Part shown: positions 27,001 to 35,283 of the stretch, in pieces
How the letters are laid out: each line of letters starts with the position of its first letter
Numbering within the stretch: the first letter of the stretch is position 1
Assembly (NCBI GenBank): GCA_017534835.1
Contig: JAFXVT010000022.1
Coordinates: 49,055 to 113,054 of the forward strand
DNA length: 64,000 nucleotides
From: Ruminococcus sp.
Lineage (GTDB): Bacteria; Bacillota; Clostridia; Oscillospirales; Ruminococcaceae
Direction: 5' to 3'
Program-made: the position numbers and the translations under genes
Notes under the pieces: generated by a model
The model's input: the letters and a program-made list of their open reading frames with translations, nothing else
Databases searched by the model: none
Told to the model about the DNA's origin: nothing

Positions 27001-27113
27001 AACAGTAGTAATAAACTATTTGTAATATTTAAAACAAATAACGGAAGGAGAACTGAGTCTTATAATCATATCTCATTCACAAACCGCATTTTCAAACTAA
27101 GGAGTTGATTTAT

Positions 27114-27722
27114 ATGAAAAAAACTGTAATGACTATTGCTATACTATTAGCAAGCGCAATGGCAACGCCATTTAATGCGGCTGCAATTGTACCTCAGCCT
27201 CAAAAAACAGTTGAAGAATTCATAGAGATATACCGAAATAGTGAAGATCAGTTTGATTTCAATCTTGATGGCGTGGTCGATACTATAGATGCGAAGTGTG
27301 TACTGACACGCTATTCAGAATTAGTTGTAGGAAAAAACACTAATGTCGTGGTTGTAGATGAATATGAATCTGAAAAAGGCGAACAGTCCATATTTGAATT
27401 TACTGACAAAATGCGTGAAAAGATAGATGAATTTGGCGACATGGATGGAGACAGCATTATTTCATCAATAGATTCATCCTATCTCCTTGCAGCCTATTAC
27501 AGTGATAAAGAGGCTGGCGATGTCAATATCGACGGAAAACTTGATGCAAGAGATGCTTCAAAAATGCTGTCATTCTATTCCGCTAATTCCGTAAACATTC
27601 AAAGCGACTACGTCACTGAAAAGAATATGGAATACCTCGGTGACCTCAACGGTGACGGCAAGGTTGATTCTACTGATGCTTCATATGCTCTTTTGGAGTA
27701 TTCAAAAATAGCTACCGAATAA
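27114..27722 (+). CDS. Secreted protein made only of dockerin-like calcium repeats
   Basis: The start is the ATG giving MKKTVMTI, nine bases after AAGGAG. The product is 202 residues with a signal peptide ending near PFNAAA. The mature part carries four EF-hand-like dockerin half-repeats: DFNLDGVVDTIDAKCVL, DMDGDSIISSIDSSYLL, DVNIDGKLDARDASKML and DLNGDGKVDSTDASYALL. That amounts to two dockerin-like pairs with no catalytic or binding module. Dockerins dock enzymes onto cohesins in cellulosomes; a protein of dockerins alone could bridge cohesins or act as a regulator. The first two repeats are less canonical. It is divergent from the PadR operon and followed by a terminator. Confidence 0.8.
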   Translation: MKKTVMTIAILLASAMATPFNAAAIVPQPQKTVEEFIEIYRNSEDQFDFNLDGVVDTIDAKCVLTRYSELVVGKNTNVVVVDEYESEKGEQSIFEFTDKMREKIDEFGDMDGDSIISSIDSSYLLAAYYSDKEAGDVNIDGKLDARDASKMLSFYSANSVNIQSDYVTEKNMEYLGDLNGDGKVDSTDASYALLEYSKIATE

Positions 27723-27744
27723 TTCTCCTCATAAATTATCAAAA

Positions 27745-27774
27745 CAGCGACACCTAAATGGTGCTGCTGCTTTT
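27745..27774 (+). terminator. Probable terminator of the dockerin-repeat gene
   Basis: CAGC-GA-CACC pairs with GGTG-CT-GCTG (one mismatch and one G-U pair), followed by CTTTT. A moderately stable terminator. Confidence 0.6.
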
Positions 27775-27813
27775 GGAAAAACAATAATTAGAAAGGTAAT
27801 ATCTTGATTCATA

Positions 27814-28176
27814 ATGATCTATGCAACTGATTTCGGACAATTCATATCCGAACAAAAATATAAACACTTCCTGCGAAGCACGGAGCTTGCGGAAATGCTC
27901 AACATATCATCAAGCTACCTCAGCCAGATCGAGCACGGAAAGAGGATATGTCCTGATAAGGATCTGCTTAACAGGATCATTGAGGTGTTCGACTTGAATG
28001 AAAAAGATAAGATCCGGTTTTTTGAGTCATATGAAAATGCGTCCGGTAAATTATCGCCCGACATAGTTGAATACGTGAAAGAAAATGAGATAGTAAAAAA
28101 GGCTTTGCGAATGGCTAAAGCTTATGATGCAACTGATAGCGATTGGGAAATGTTTATTGCCAGTATTAAAAAATGA
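27814..28176 (+). CDS. XRE-family regulator
   Basis: A 120-residue protein with an N-terminal helix-turn-helix (STELAEMLNISSSYLSQIEHG, split around residues 20-45) and a charged helical tail without a membrane segment. The GAAAGG site is about 20 bases before the ATG, further than usual, and no nearer in-frame start exists, so translation may be weak. It is followed at once by a terminator and then by a decayed recombinase, so it is probably left over from a mobile element. Confidence 0.75.
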   Translation: MIYATDFGQFISEQKYKHFLRSTELAEMLNISSSYLSQIEHGKRICPDKDLLNRIIEVFDLNEKDKIRFFESYENASGKLSPDIVEYVKENEIVKKALRMAKAYDATDSDWEMFIASIKK

Positions 28177-28178
28177 AC

Positions 28179-28213
28179 AATAATTATGTGGCTTTGACCG
28201 CATAATTATTTTT
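28179..28213 (+). terminator. Terminator after the XRE gene
   Basis: A 13-bp stem (AATAATTATGTGG / CCGCATAATTATT, one G-U pair) with a 6-base loop, then TTTTT. It directly follows the stop codon. Confidence 0.8.
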
Positions 28214-28235
28214 GGAGGTTTAGCTGAGCAGCTAA

Positions 28236-29021
28236 TTCAAAGGGGAGTATGCCCGTGACTGCTCGAAGAAGATACGCGCTGTGCAGCGTGCCAAAGGCGA
28301 ACGCGGAGAACGTATTGCAGCATGGATAGCATACGGTTATATGAGAGATCCAAGCAGCCCAAAGCAAATCATACCCGATCCCGAGACTGCACCTGTCGTC
28401 AAGCGAATCTTTGAAATGTACGCAAGTGGAATAGGCATAAAGCGAATCTGCGGAATTCTTGAGCAGGAACAGGTACTATCGCCCGGCGTTTACAACTACA
28501 AGAAGAACGGCAGCCGTTCAAGAGACCTCAAGCTCGACAAGCCTTACGCATGGGCGAACAACACTATCCGAAAGATGCTTTCCAATCAGATTTACTGTGG
28601 AGATACGGTCAACTTCAAGACTTATTCAAAGTCCAACAAGCTGAAAAAGCGTATCAAGAACGCTCCTGAGAATATGATGATATTTCCAAATACGCACGAA
28701 GCGATCATCGACCGAACGACGTTTGATCTTGTACGGAAGCACTTTGAAGGACGCAAGCGTGCTGATAAACGTGGTGAGCTGGATAAGTATGCAGGTTACC
28801 TTTACTGTGCAGAATGCGGTTCGAGGCTATACCGTAATCGAGACAATGCCCACGGGTACGAAAGCTACCGCTGCGGACACTATGAAAGCCGCAAAAGCGA
28901 CAGCACTTCACATTACATTCGTGAAAGTGTGCTCGACGAGATAGTTTTAAGAGCAATGAAAAAGGTAACGAAATACGCAAGGGAGCGCTCGGACGAGTTT
29001 GAAACAACCAAGTTTGCATAA
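28236..29021 (+). pseudogene. 5'-truncated large serine recombinase
   Basis: The open frame begins just after a stop codon, and its first readable residues (EYARDCSKKIRAVQRAKGER) match the linker that follows the catalytic domain in Tn-type serine recombinases. The whole N-terminal resolvase domain with its catalytic serine is missing. What remains is the recombinase DNA-binding domain (IPDPETAPVVKRIFEMYASG, then WANNTIRKMLSNQIYCGD), the zinc-ribbon (YCAECGSRLYRNRD, then YRCGHYESRK) and the start of the coiled coil, ending early at ERSDEFETTKFA. The C-terminal coil is also gone. An internal GTG could start a 246-residue product, but it would be inactive as a recombinase. It marks a decayed mobile element together with the XRE gene. 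Confidence 0.85.
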
Positions 29022-29027
29022 TAAAAA

Positions 29028-29056
29028 TCTCCGAGGATGACCTCCTCGGAGAAAAC
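29028..29056. terminator. Bidirectional hairpin after the recombinase relic
   Basis: A perfect 10-bp stem (TCTCCGAGGA / TCCTCGGAGA) with a 5-base loop. A runs lie on both sides, so it terminates best on the minus strand. Confidence 0.65.
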
Positions 29057-29094
29057 ATACATATTAACTGCGTTAAGAACACCATGCAGAAGAA

Positions 29095-29340
29095 AGGTTC
29101 CGCCAACAGCGGCGGTCCCCTCTGTCGCTGTGCGACATCTCCCCACACTGTGGGGAGTCACCCCCGAACCTCCTTCCAAAGACTTCCAGCTTTGTTTTTC
29201 CCCTCCTATGGGGTCACGTTAGCAAGTTAAGCCAAGACAGCAATTCTGTCAGCGTGACCCCATAGGAGGGGAAAAACGGAGTTAAAAGTTTTAGGAAAGG
29301 AGTTTGAGGGAGAACCCTTTTTCAAAAGGGTTTCCCTCAA
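29095..29340. repeat. Block of nested palindromes, probable intergenic repeat element
   Basis: No gene is seen in 29053-29395. Instead there are small hairpins GTCGC-TGT-GCGAC and CTCCCCACACTGTGGGGAG, then a perfect 24-bp inverted repeat (29195-29218 with 29253-29276, containing CCCCTCCTATGGGGTCACG) around a 34-base loop that itself holds GACAG/CTGTC. Finally TTGAGGGA...TCCCTCAA flanks a run of CCCTTTTTC. Such G/C-rich hairpin blocks recur between genes in many gut Firmicutes; I infer a REP- or MITE-like repeat. It lies next to the recombinase relic and after the nfn operon. Confidence 0.6.
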
Positions 29341-29395
29341 TTAACAGGTGTGTACCCCTCGCAGCAGAAGCAGCAGACGGGGCAGTTTTTGCTGT

Positions 29396-30781
29396 TTACT
29401 TGTTCTGTATGTACTCGTCGATCGCTGCGGCAGCCTTCTTGCCTGCGCCCATAGCGAGGATAACGGTAGCAGCGCCTGTTACGGCGTCGCCGCCTGCGTA
29501 AACGCCTTCCTTTGAGGTAAGACCGTCCTCGTCGGCGATGATACCGCCCCACTTCTGGGTGTCAAGACCTTCTGTTGTAGCCTTGATGAGCGGATTCGGA
29601 GAGGTACCGATGGACATAATAACGCAGTCTGCCTCTATCTCGAAGAATGCGCCGTCTATCGGAACAGGCTTTGCGCGTCCGGAAGCATCGGGCTCTGAGA
29701 GCTCCATCTGCTGGCAGATAACGCCCTTTACCCAGCCGTCCTCGGTAGCTGTGATCTCAGTGGGATTTGTGAGGAACTTGAAGTTGATGCCCTCTTCCAT
29801 TGCGTGCTCAACTTCCTCTGCACGTGCAGGGAGCTCCTTTTCTGTACGGCGGTAAACGATAGTGACGTCAGCTCCGAGACGCTTTGCGCAGCGTGCAGCG
29901 TCCATAGCAACGTTGCCGCCGCCTACGATAACTGCACTTGAGCCAGCCTTGATAGGAGTTGCGCTGCCTTCCTTGTAAGCCTTCATAAGGTTGATACGTG
30001 TGAGGAACTCGTTTGCGGAATATACGCCGCTGAGGTTCTCGCCGGGGATATTCATAAATCTGGGGAGACCTGCGCCGGAGCCGATGAATACGCTCTCGAA
30101 GCCCTCCTCCTTCATAAGCTCGTCAACAGATACAGTTCTGCCGACAACGGTGTTTGTCTCGACCTTTACGCCGAGAGCCTTGAGACCTTCTATCTCCTTC
30201 TGAACTATAGCTTTGGGGAGACGGAACTCCGGGATGCCGTAGGAAAGAACGCCGCCGGCAACGTGGAGAGCCTCGAATATAGTAACGTCATAGCCCTTCT
30301 TTATGAGGTCGCCTGCGCAGGCGAGACCGGAAGGACCTGAGCCGATGATAGCGACCTTGTGACCGTTCGGAGCGGGCTTCTCAACGGGAGCTTCGGGCTG
30401 TGCGTTGTGCCAGTCTGCAACGAAGCGCTCGAGACGTCCGATAGCAACGGGTTCGCCCTTGATACCGCGGACGCACTTGCCCTCGCACTGGTTTTCCTGC
30501 GGACAAACTCTTCCGCATACAGCCGGAAGCGAGCTTGACTGTGTGATTATCTTGTAAGCCTCGGCAAAGTTGCCTTCAGCGACCTGCGCGATGAATGCAG
30601 GGATGTCTATCTGTACCGGGCAGCCTGTCGTGCAGGGCTTGTTCTTGCAGTTGAGGCAGCGCTTAGCCTCATCTATAGCCTGCTCCTCAGTGTAGCCGAG
30701 AGCTACCTCGGAGAAGTTCTTGTTTCTTACGTCAGGTGCCTGTACGGGCATTTCATTTTTCTTCAGAGACATATTTGCCAT
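29396..30781 (-). CDS. NfnB-type NADPH-linked flavoprotein (glutamate synthase small-chain family)
   Basis: A 461-residue protein starting eight bases after AGGAGGT. The N-terminus holds two [4Fe-4S] cysteine sets (CLNCKNKPCTTGCP and CGRVCPQENQCEGKC). FAD-binding (GSGPSGLACAGDL) and NADPH-binding (GGGNVAMDAARCAKRLGA) Rossmann motifs follow. Because it lies two bases after a dihydroorotate-dehydrogenase-electron-transfer-like gene, it is best read as the large subunit of NfnAB, the cytoplasmic enzyme that couples NADH and reduced ferredoxin to NADPH formation by electron bifurcation. The alternative, a homotetrameric glutamate synthase (GltA), is less likely because of the neighbour. No large GltB chain is present. 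Confidence 0.9.
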   Translation of the reverse strand: MANMSLKKNEMPVQAPDVRNKNFSEVALGYTEEQAIDEAKRCLNCKNKPCTTGCPVQIDIPAFIAQVAEGNFAEAYKIITQSSSLPAVCGRVCPQENQCEGKCVRGIKGEPVAIGRLERFVADWHNAQPEAPVEKPAPNGHKVAIIGSGPSGLACAGDLIKKGYDVTIFEALHVAGGVLSYGIPEFRLPKAIVQKEIEGLKALGVKVETNTVVGRTVSVDELMKEEGFESVFIGSGAGLPRFMNIPGENLSGVYSANEFLTRINLMKAYKEGSATPIKAGSSAVIVGGGNVAMDAARCAKRLGADVTIVYRRTEKELPARAEEVEHAMEEGINFKFLTNPTEITATEDGWVKGVICQQMELSEPDASGRAKPVPIDGAFFEIEADCVIMSIGTSPNPLIKATTEGLDTQKWGGIIADEDGLTSKEGVYAGGDAVTGAATVILAMGAGKKAAAAIDEYIQNK

Positions 30782-30782
30782 T

Positions 30783-31622
30783 TCACTTTACCTCCTTGAA
30801 CAGATTGCAGGCTTCCTCGTGGGCGCGGCGCTCGAAGGGCTTATACATTGCGCCTCTTGCCATAGCCTCGTCGAAGTCGATGAGGTGACCGTCGAACTCG
30901 GGACCGTCAACGCAGGCGAACTTTGTCTCGCCGCCGACAGTCAGACGACAGCCGCCGCACATTCCTGTACCGTCTATCATAATGGGGTTCATGGAAGCAA
31001 CAGTGGGTATCTCATACTCCTTTGTGAGACGACAGACGAACTTCATCATTATCAGCGGACCGATAGTGATAACGCGGTCATACTTCTCGCCGCTCTCGAT
31101 GAGCTTCTTGAGCGCGTCGGTAACAAGACCCTTTTCGCCTGCTGTTCCGTCATCGGACATAAGCACGAACTTTGAGCTTGCTGCTCTGAACTCGTCCTCG
31201 AGGATAACGAGGTCCTTGTTTCTGAAGCCGACGATGGAGTGTACCTCAACGCCGAGCTCGTGGAGCTTCTTTGCAACGGGGTAAGCGATAGCACAGCCAA
31301 CGCCGCCGCCTACGACAGCGACCTTCTTCAGACCCTCTGTCTCTGTGGGACGTCCGAGAGGACCAACGAAGTCCTGGAGGCAGTCGCCCACGTTCATATG
31401 GTTGAGCTTTTCAGTAGTTCCGCCGACTATCTGGAAGATGATGGTGATAGTGCCGGCTTCGCGGTCATAGTCTGCAACTGTGAGGGGGATGCGCTCGCCC
31501 TCGCTGTCTGTTCTCAGGATTATGAACTGACCCGGCTCCGCCTTTTTAGCGACTCTCGGAGCGTGTATCTTCATAAGAGTAACAGTAGGGTTGAGACTTT
31601 TCTTTTCAAGGATTTCAAACAT
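30783..31622 (-). CDS. NfnA-type FAD/NAD-binding electron-transfer subunit
   Basis: A 279-residue protein of the ferredoxin-NADP reductase / PyrK family. The FAD-binding beta-barrel spans residues 1-95 (IPLTVADYDREAG), the NAD-binding part begins VAVVGGGVGCAIAYPVA, and the C-terminal cysteines CGGCRLTVGGETKFAC bind a [2Fe-2S] cluster. With the downstream gene it forms the NfnAB pair. It is first in the operon, behind a promoter at 31719-31747. The start is taken at the ATG after AAGGT. Confidence 0.9.
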   Translation of the reverse strand: MFEILEKKSLNPTVTLMKIHAPRVAKKAEPGQFIILRTDSEGERIPLTVADYDREAGTITIIFQIVGGTTEKLNHMNVGDCLQDFVGPLGRPTETEGLKKVAVVGGGVGCAIAYPVAKKLHELGVEVHSIVGFRNKDLVILEDEFRAASSKFVLMSDDGTAGEKGLVTDALKKLIESGEKYDRVITIGPLIMMKFVCRLTKEYEIPTVASMNPIMIDGTGMCGGCRLTVGGETKFACVDGPEFDGHLIDFDEAMARGAMYKPFERRAHEEACNLFKEVK

Positions 31623-31718
31623 TGTCTTTACCTTCTATCGAATGGATTTGCAATGCGGGATATTCCAGTCAGTCGCCCTTGACGTCTCCGGATACAGACA
31701 TTGCAGTATACGGATAAC

Positions 31719-31747
31719 ATTATACCATATCTTTTTAAAGATATCAA
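31719..31747 (-). promoter_or_regulatory. Promoter of the nfn operon
   Basis: Minus strand TTGATA, 17-base spacer, TATAAT; the spacer forms ATATCTTT/AAAGATAT, a small inverted repeat between the boxes that could bind a regulator. Confidence 0.78.
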
Positions 31748-31805
31748 GCGTTTTCCGCATTTTTTCGCCCGGCATAAGCAAAAACGGCTTTTTGTCCGGT
31801 AATTG

Positions 31806-31834
31806 TTGACATATTGCGCCGGAGAGGGTATAAT
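31806..31834 (+). promoter_or_regulatory. Promoter of the unknown gene at 31881
   Basis: TTGACA, 17-base spacer, TATAAT, divergent from the nfn promoter. It rules out any translation start before about 31841. Confidence 0.82.
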
Positions 31835-31880
31835 AACAGAAGGCAGCAGTGCCGCTAATATGGAGTATGGAGTTGATATT

Positions 31881-32495
31881 ATGGGAAGCTTCCTTGATAC
31901 GATAAAGAAAGTAGAGAATCAGTACGGTGACGGTGTTCTCGTTGGGGAGTATGAACAGCTTGAAGAGACCAAGCCTGCTTGTGAGGAGTTCATCTGCAAG
32001 CACGTTGAGGAAGTTAAAAACCAGCTTCTGAAGAATGCAGAGAGTCAATTTAAAGTGTATAATGAAAAAACTATACTCGGCAAGAAAATAAAGACCTCGC
32101 CTATTTATGCGGCAAGCCTCTTTTTCAACTGCTGCTATGAGCCGTATTACGCTCATTTTGAAGAATCATCCTACTCGGAGCCGTATTCTGATTATCCGAC
32201 AGGCTGCTACTCTACACATTCGCCTGAAATGGTCAATTACTTTATTTCTGAGATCTGCCGCAGACTTTCTGCTGAGGGGATCACGCCATTTGAATGGAAA
32301 AAGTCGGGAAAACAGTATTCGGGCGACAAGAAGCACGTCAGCACGTCTTATCCGAACACCGAGCAGAAGGACAGAATAAAAACCACATACAAGGAAATGC
32401 ATAAGGCAATAAAGAAAAAAGAATTCGTCAAGGTCAAAAACAAGCAGTTTCACTTTAATATCAGCATGGCTTTTATGGTCGAAGCCGACAAATGA
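31881..32495 (+). CDS. Unknown soluble protein (204 aa)
   Basis: The start is set at the ATG giving MGSFLDTI, eight bases after GGAG; upstream in-frame codons lie in or before the promoter. The product is 204 residues, soluble, and rich in Lys/Glu and aromatic residues. Its central region is Tyr/Ser-rich (CCYEPYYAHFEESSYSEPYS) and the C-terminus is basic (KEMHKAIKKKEFVKVKNKQF). I see no signal, membrane segment or known motif. It is a single gene between nfnAB and the thrS T-box. Function unknown. Confidence 0.68.
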   Translation: MGSFLDTIKKVENQYGDGVLVGEYEQLEETKPACEEFICKHVEEVKNQLLKNAESQFKVYNEKTILGKKIKTSPIYAASLFFNCCYEPYYAHFEESSYSEPYSDYPTGCYSTHSPEMVNYFISEICRRLSAEGITPFEWKKSGKQYSGDKKHVSTSYPNTEQKDRIKTTYKEMHKAIKKKEFVKVKNKQFHFNISMAFMVEADK

Positions 32496-32516
32496 ATGCG
32501 TCCGCTGCAAAATTGC

Positions 32517-32545
32517 TTGACAAACGCGGATATTTGTGGTATCAT
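32517..32545 (+). promoter_or_regulatory. Promoter of the thrS T-box transcript
   Basis: TTGACA, 17-base spacer, TATCAT; RNA start expected near 32552. Confidence 0.8.
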
Positions 32546-32551
32546 TAGTCT

Positions 32552-32787
32552 ACAGTCAAAGCTATGACGAGGAAGGCTCTATCCGCAGAGCTGCTTTCAG
32601 AGAGCTGCCGCACGGTGCGAGGCAGTAGCAGACAGGATAACGCATACCCCCTCCGAGCGCGTCCAATAAACGCCGGCTGCTCCCGTTACAGAGCCAATGA
32701 GATACGGAGACAGCTCCGTGTGAATCAGGGTGGAACCACGGTATTTTATCGTCCCTTGTGCCTATCAAAGGCGTAAGGGACTTTTTT
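32552..32787 (+). promoter_or_regulatory. T-box riboswitch, threonyl-tRNA
   Basis: A long structured leader ends in the T-box core AGGGTGGAACCACGG (32727-32741). A terminator hairpin follows (GTCCCTTGTGCCT / AAGGCGTAAGGGAC, 32751-32781) with TTTTTT. The core can pair with the terminator's 5' side to form the antiterminator when uncharged tRNA is bound. Stem I carries the AGAGAGCTGCC stretch. I could not place the specifier triplet with certainty; threonine specificity is taken from thrS downstream. Confidence 0.93.
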
Positions 32788-32815
32788 GTCCTCTTGCGCA
32801 CAGGAGGTGAGAAAT

Positions 32816-33196
32816 TTGAGCAATATCACATACAACAAGCAGGAAGAAGCCTTCGAGCTGCCGTACAAGCTGTGGGGCGAGATGAAAACTGTCCGTTTCT
32901 ACGTCGAGGAGGAGGCGGAAATAATGGAGCACCTCAGCTCTGTTGCAGAAAAGCTCGCTAAGCTCGACGCAGGCCGCGGTCAGATAGCCGAGCTCCTCAT
33001 AGACGAGGGCTACTACGAGGGCGGAGACTCCGAGGCTCTTGCCAAAAAGCTTATCCTCACAAATCCATACGTCGATTTCGATGAGGACGATGTCACCCTC
33101 TGCTTCGATGTAAGCACGGGCGACGGATATATGATGTCGCCGGCTCACGGCGAGCTCTTCGGCGAGCTTTTCGAGATAACCGGCTGGGTCGAATGA
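32816..33196 (+). CDS. Conserved small protein in the thrS transcript, DUF2262-like
   Basis: The start is a TTG, seven bases after a perfect AGGAGGT; no ATG lies nearby. The product is 126 residues, acidic and soluble. It contains LPYKLWGEMKTVRFYVEEEA, then a helical middle, and ends LCFDVSTGDGYMMSPAHGEL plus FEITGW. The overall pattern resembles DUF2262 proteins, but the match is from memory and weak. It sits between the T-box terminator and thrS, so it is under threonine control. The rare TTG start suggests its level is deliberately kept low. Function unknown. Confidence 0.7.
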   Translation: MSNITYNKQEEAFELPYKLWGEMKTVRFYVEEEAEIMEHLSSVAEKLAKLDAGRGQIAELLIDEGYYEGGDSEALAKKLILTNPYVDFDEDDVTLCFDVSTGDGYMMSPAHGELFGELFEITGWVE

Positions 33197-33262
33197 TATG
33201 GGATTCCCGATACGCAAGGAACATCAGTGATAATAAAGAATTATTTTTAAGGAGAGATAATT

Positions 33263-35203
33263 ATGATAAAACTCACATTAAAGGACGGCAGCGTGCGTGA
33301 GATAGAGTCCGCACAGGCAGCCTCCGAGATCATCAAGGGCATCGGAATGGGTCTTTACAAGGCAGCCTGCTGCGTGAAGATCAACGGCGAGGTCAAGGAC
33401 CTCCGCACCGTTGTTGACAGCGACTGCGACTTCGAGGTCTGCACCTTCGACACTCTCGACGGCAAGAAGACCTTCTGGCACACAGCCTCACACATTATGG
33501 CACAGGCTGTAAAGAGGCTCTACCCCGAGGCAAAGCTCGCTATCGGTCCTGCTATCGACAACGGTTTCTACTACGATTTCGACCTCGAAAAGCCCTTCAC
33601 TCCCGAGGAGCTTGAGAAGATAGAGGCTGAGATGAAGAACATCGTCAAGGAGGGTCTCGTTCTCGAGCAGTTCGAGCTTTCTCCTGCTGATGCTATCGCC
33701 AAGCTCAAGGAAATGGACGAGCCTTACAAGGTGGAGCTCTGCGAGGAGCACGCTGACAAGGGCGAGCCTATCTCATTCTACAAGCAGGGCGATTTCACCG
33801 ACCTCTGTGCAGGTCCTCACCTTATGGATACTTCCCCTGTAAAGGCATTCAAGCTCATCTCATGTACCGGTGCTTACTGGAGAGGCAACGAGAAGAACAA
33901 GATGCTCAGCCGTGTTTACGCTATCGCTTTCCCGAAGGCTTCACAGCTTGACGAATACCTCAAAATGATAGAGGAGGCAAAGCTCCGCGACCACAAGAAG
34001 CTCGGCAAGGAGCTCGGCCTCTTTATGTTCGACCACACCGCTCCCGGTATGCCCTACTGGCTCCCGAGAGGCTGGAAGCTCTTCAATGCCCTGCTCGACT
34101 ACTGGAGAGGAGTTCACGAGGAGCACAGCTATACCGAGATCTCCGGACCCGTTCTTTCCAAGAAGGAACTCTGGGTAACTTCCGGTCACTGGGACCACTA
34201 TCAGGACGGTATGTTCGTTATCCCGGCTGAGGAGGACAACGAGGTATACTGCGCAAAGCCGATGAACTGCCCGAACGCTATCAAGGTCTATATGAACAGA
34301 CAGCGCTCTTACAAGGAGCTCCCGCTCAAGTTCAATCAGGTAGACGTTATCCACCGCAAGGAGAAGTCCGGCGAGCTCAACGGTCTGTTCCGCGTTCAGC
34401 AGTTCAGACAGGACGATGCCCACATCCTCGTTACAGAGGAGCAGATAGCTTCTGAGATAAACGATATAATGGACATCGCGACTGAGATGTATAACACCTT
34501 CGGTCTCGAGTACAAGGCAGAGCTTTCAACACGTCCCGATGATTATATGGGCGACATCAACGTATGGAACAAGGCTGAGGCTGACCTCAAGGCTATCCTT
34601 GAGGAGAAGTACGGTCCCGACGGCTATGAGCTCAACGAGGGCGACGGCGCATTCTACGGTCCCAAGATAGACCTCAAGATGAAGGACGCTATCGGACGTG
34701 AGTGGCAGATGGGCACTATCCAGCTCGACTTCCAGCTCCCGCTCAACTTCAAGATGAAGTACATCGCATCTGACGGCTCAGAGAAGCAGCCCGTTATGAT
34801 ACACCGCGCTATATTCGGCTCATTCGAGCGCTTCATCGGTATCATCACCGAGAACTTCAAGGGCGCATTCCCGTTCTGGCTCTCACCTATGCAGGTAGGT
34901 ATCGTTCCTATCCGCACAGAGCACAACGAATACGCAAAGAAGGTAGCTGACCTCCTCAAGAAGAACCGCATCAGAGCAGAGGTCGACTACACCGATGACA
35001 ATATGAAGAACAAGATAAGAAAGTTCAAGGACTACAAGGATCCATATGTAGTCATCATCGGCGACAGCGAAGCAGAGAACGAGCAGGTATCTATCAATAT
35101 CCGCGGCAACAAGCAGCTCAAGAACGTTCCGCTCGACAAGTTCATCGAGATGTGCAGAACTATGAACGAGGAGCACTCGCTTGATGTCATCGACACTCTC
35201 TGA
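33263..35203 (+). CDS. thrS: Threonyl-tRNA synthetase
   Basis: A full-length 646-residue class II synthetase. A TGS domain occupies residues 1-60. The editing domain follows with HTASHIMAQ and the CAGPH motif. The catalytic core holds the zinc-binding cysteine in CAKPMNCPNA, motif 2 (FRVQQFRQDDAH) and motif 3 (HRAIFGSFERFIGI), and the anticodon-binding domain is C-terminal (VGIVPIRTEHNEYA). It charges tRNA-Thr. The start follows AAGGAGAGATAATT. Transcription is controlled by the T-box upstream. Confidence 0.97.
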   Translation: MIKLTLKDGSVREIESAQAASEIIKGIGMGLYKAACCVKINGEVKDLRTVVDSDCDFEVCTFDTLDGKKTFWHTASHIMAQAVKRLYPEAKLAIGPAIDNGFYYDFDLEKPFTPEELEKIEAEMKNIVKEGLVLEQFELSPADAIAKLKEMDEPYKVELCEEHADKGEPISFYKQGDFTDLCAGPHLMDTSPVKAFKLISCTGAYWRGNEKNKMLSRVYAIAFPKASQLDEYLKMIEEAKLRDHKKLGKELGLFMFDHTAPGMPYWLPRGWKLFNALLDYWRGVHEEHSYTEISGPVLSKKELWVTSGHWDHYQDGMFVIPAEEDNEVYCAKPMNCPNAIKVYMNRQRSYKELPLKFNQVDVIHRKEKSGELNGLFRVQQFRQDDAHILVTEEQIASEINDIMDIATEMYNTFGLEYKAELSTRPDDYMGDINVWNKAEADLKAILEEKYGPDGYELNEGDGAFYGPKIDLKMKDAIGREWQMGTIQLDFQLPLNFKMKYIASDGSEKQPVMIHRAIFGSFERFIGIITENFKGAFPFWLSPMQVGIVPIRTEHNEYAKKVADLLKKNRIRAEVDYTDDNMKNKIRKFKDYKDPYVVIIGDSEAENEQVSINIRGNKQLKNVPLDKFIEMCRTMNEEHSLDVIDTL

Positions 35204-35217
35204 TAAATAAAAAAATC

Positions 35218-35278
35218 AAGCCCTGAGGAAGATCAGGCTGTTTCCTTTAGCGGAAAGCCTTTTCCTCAGGGCTTTTTG
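35218..35278. terminator. Bidirectional terminator between thrS and the TetR gene
   Basis: A 13-bp stem AAGCCCTGAGGAA / TTCCTCAGGGCTT followed by TTTTG on the plus strand; A runs on the other side let it serve the minus strand too. The loop contains an inner hairpin (TTTCC/GGAAA). Confidence 0.85.
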
Positions 35279-35283
35279 TATCG

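Noticed and set aside
29396-30781. Glutamate synthase small chain (gltD)
   Set aside because: There is no large chain, and the neighbour two bases away is the NfnA-type subunit, so NfnB is preferred.
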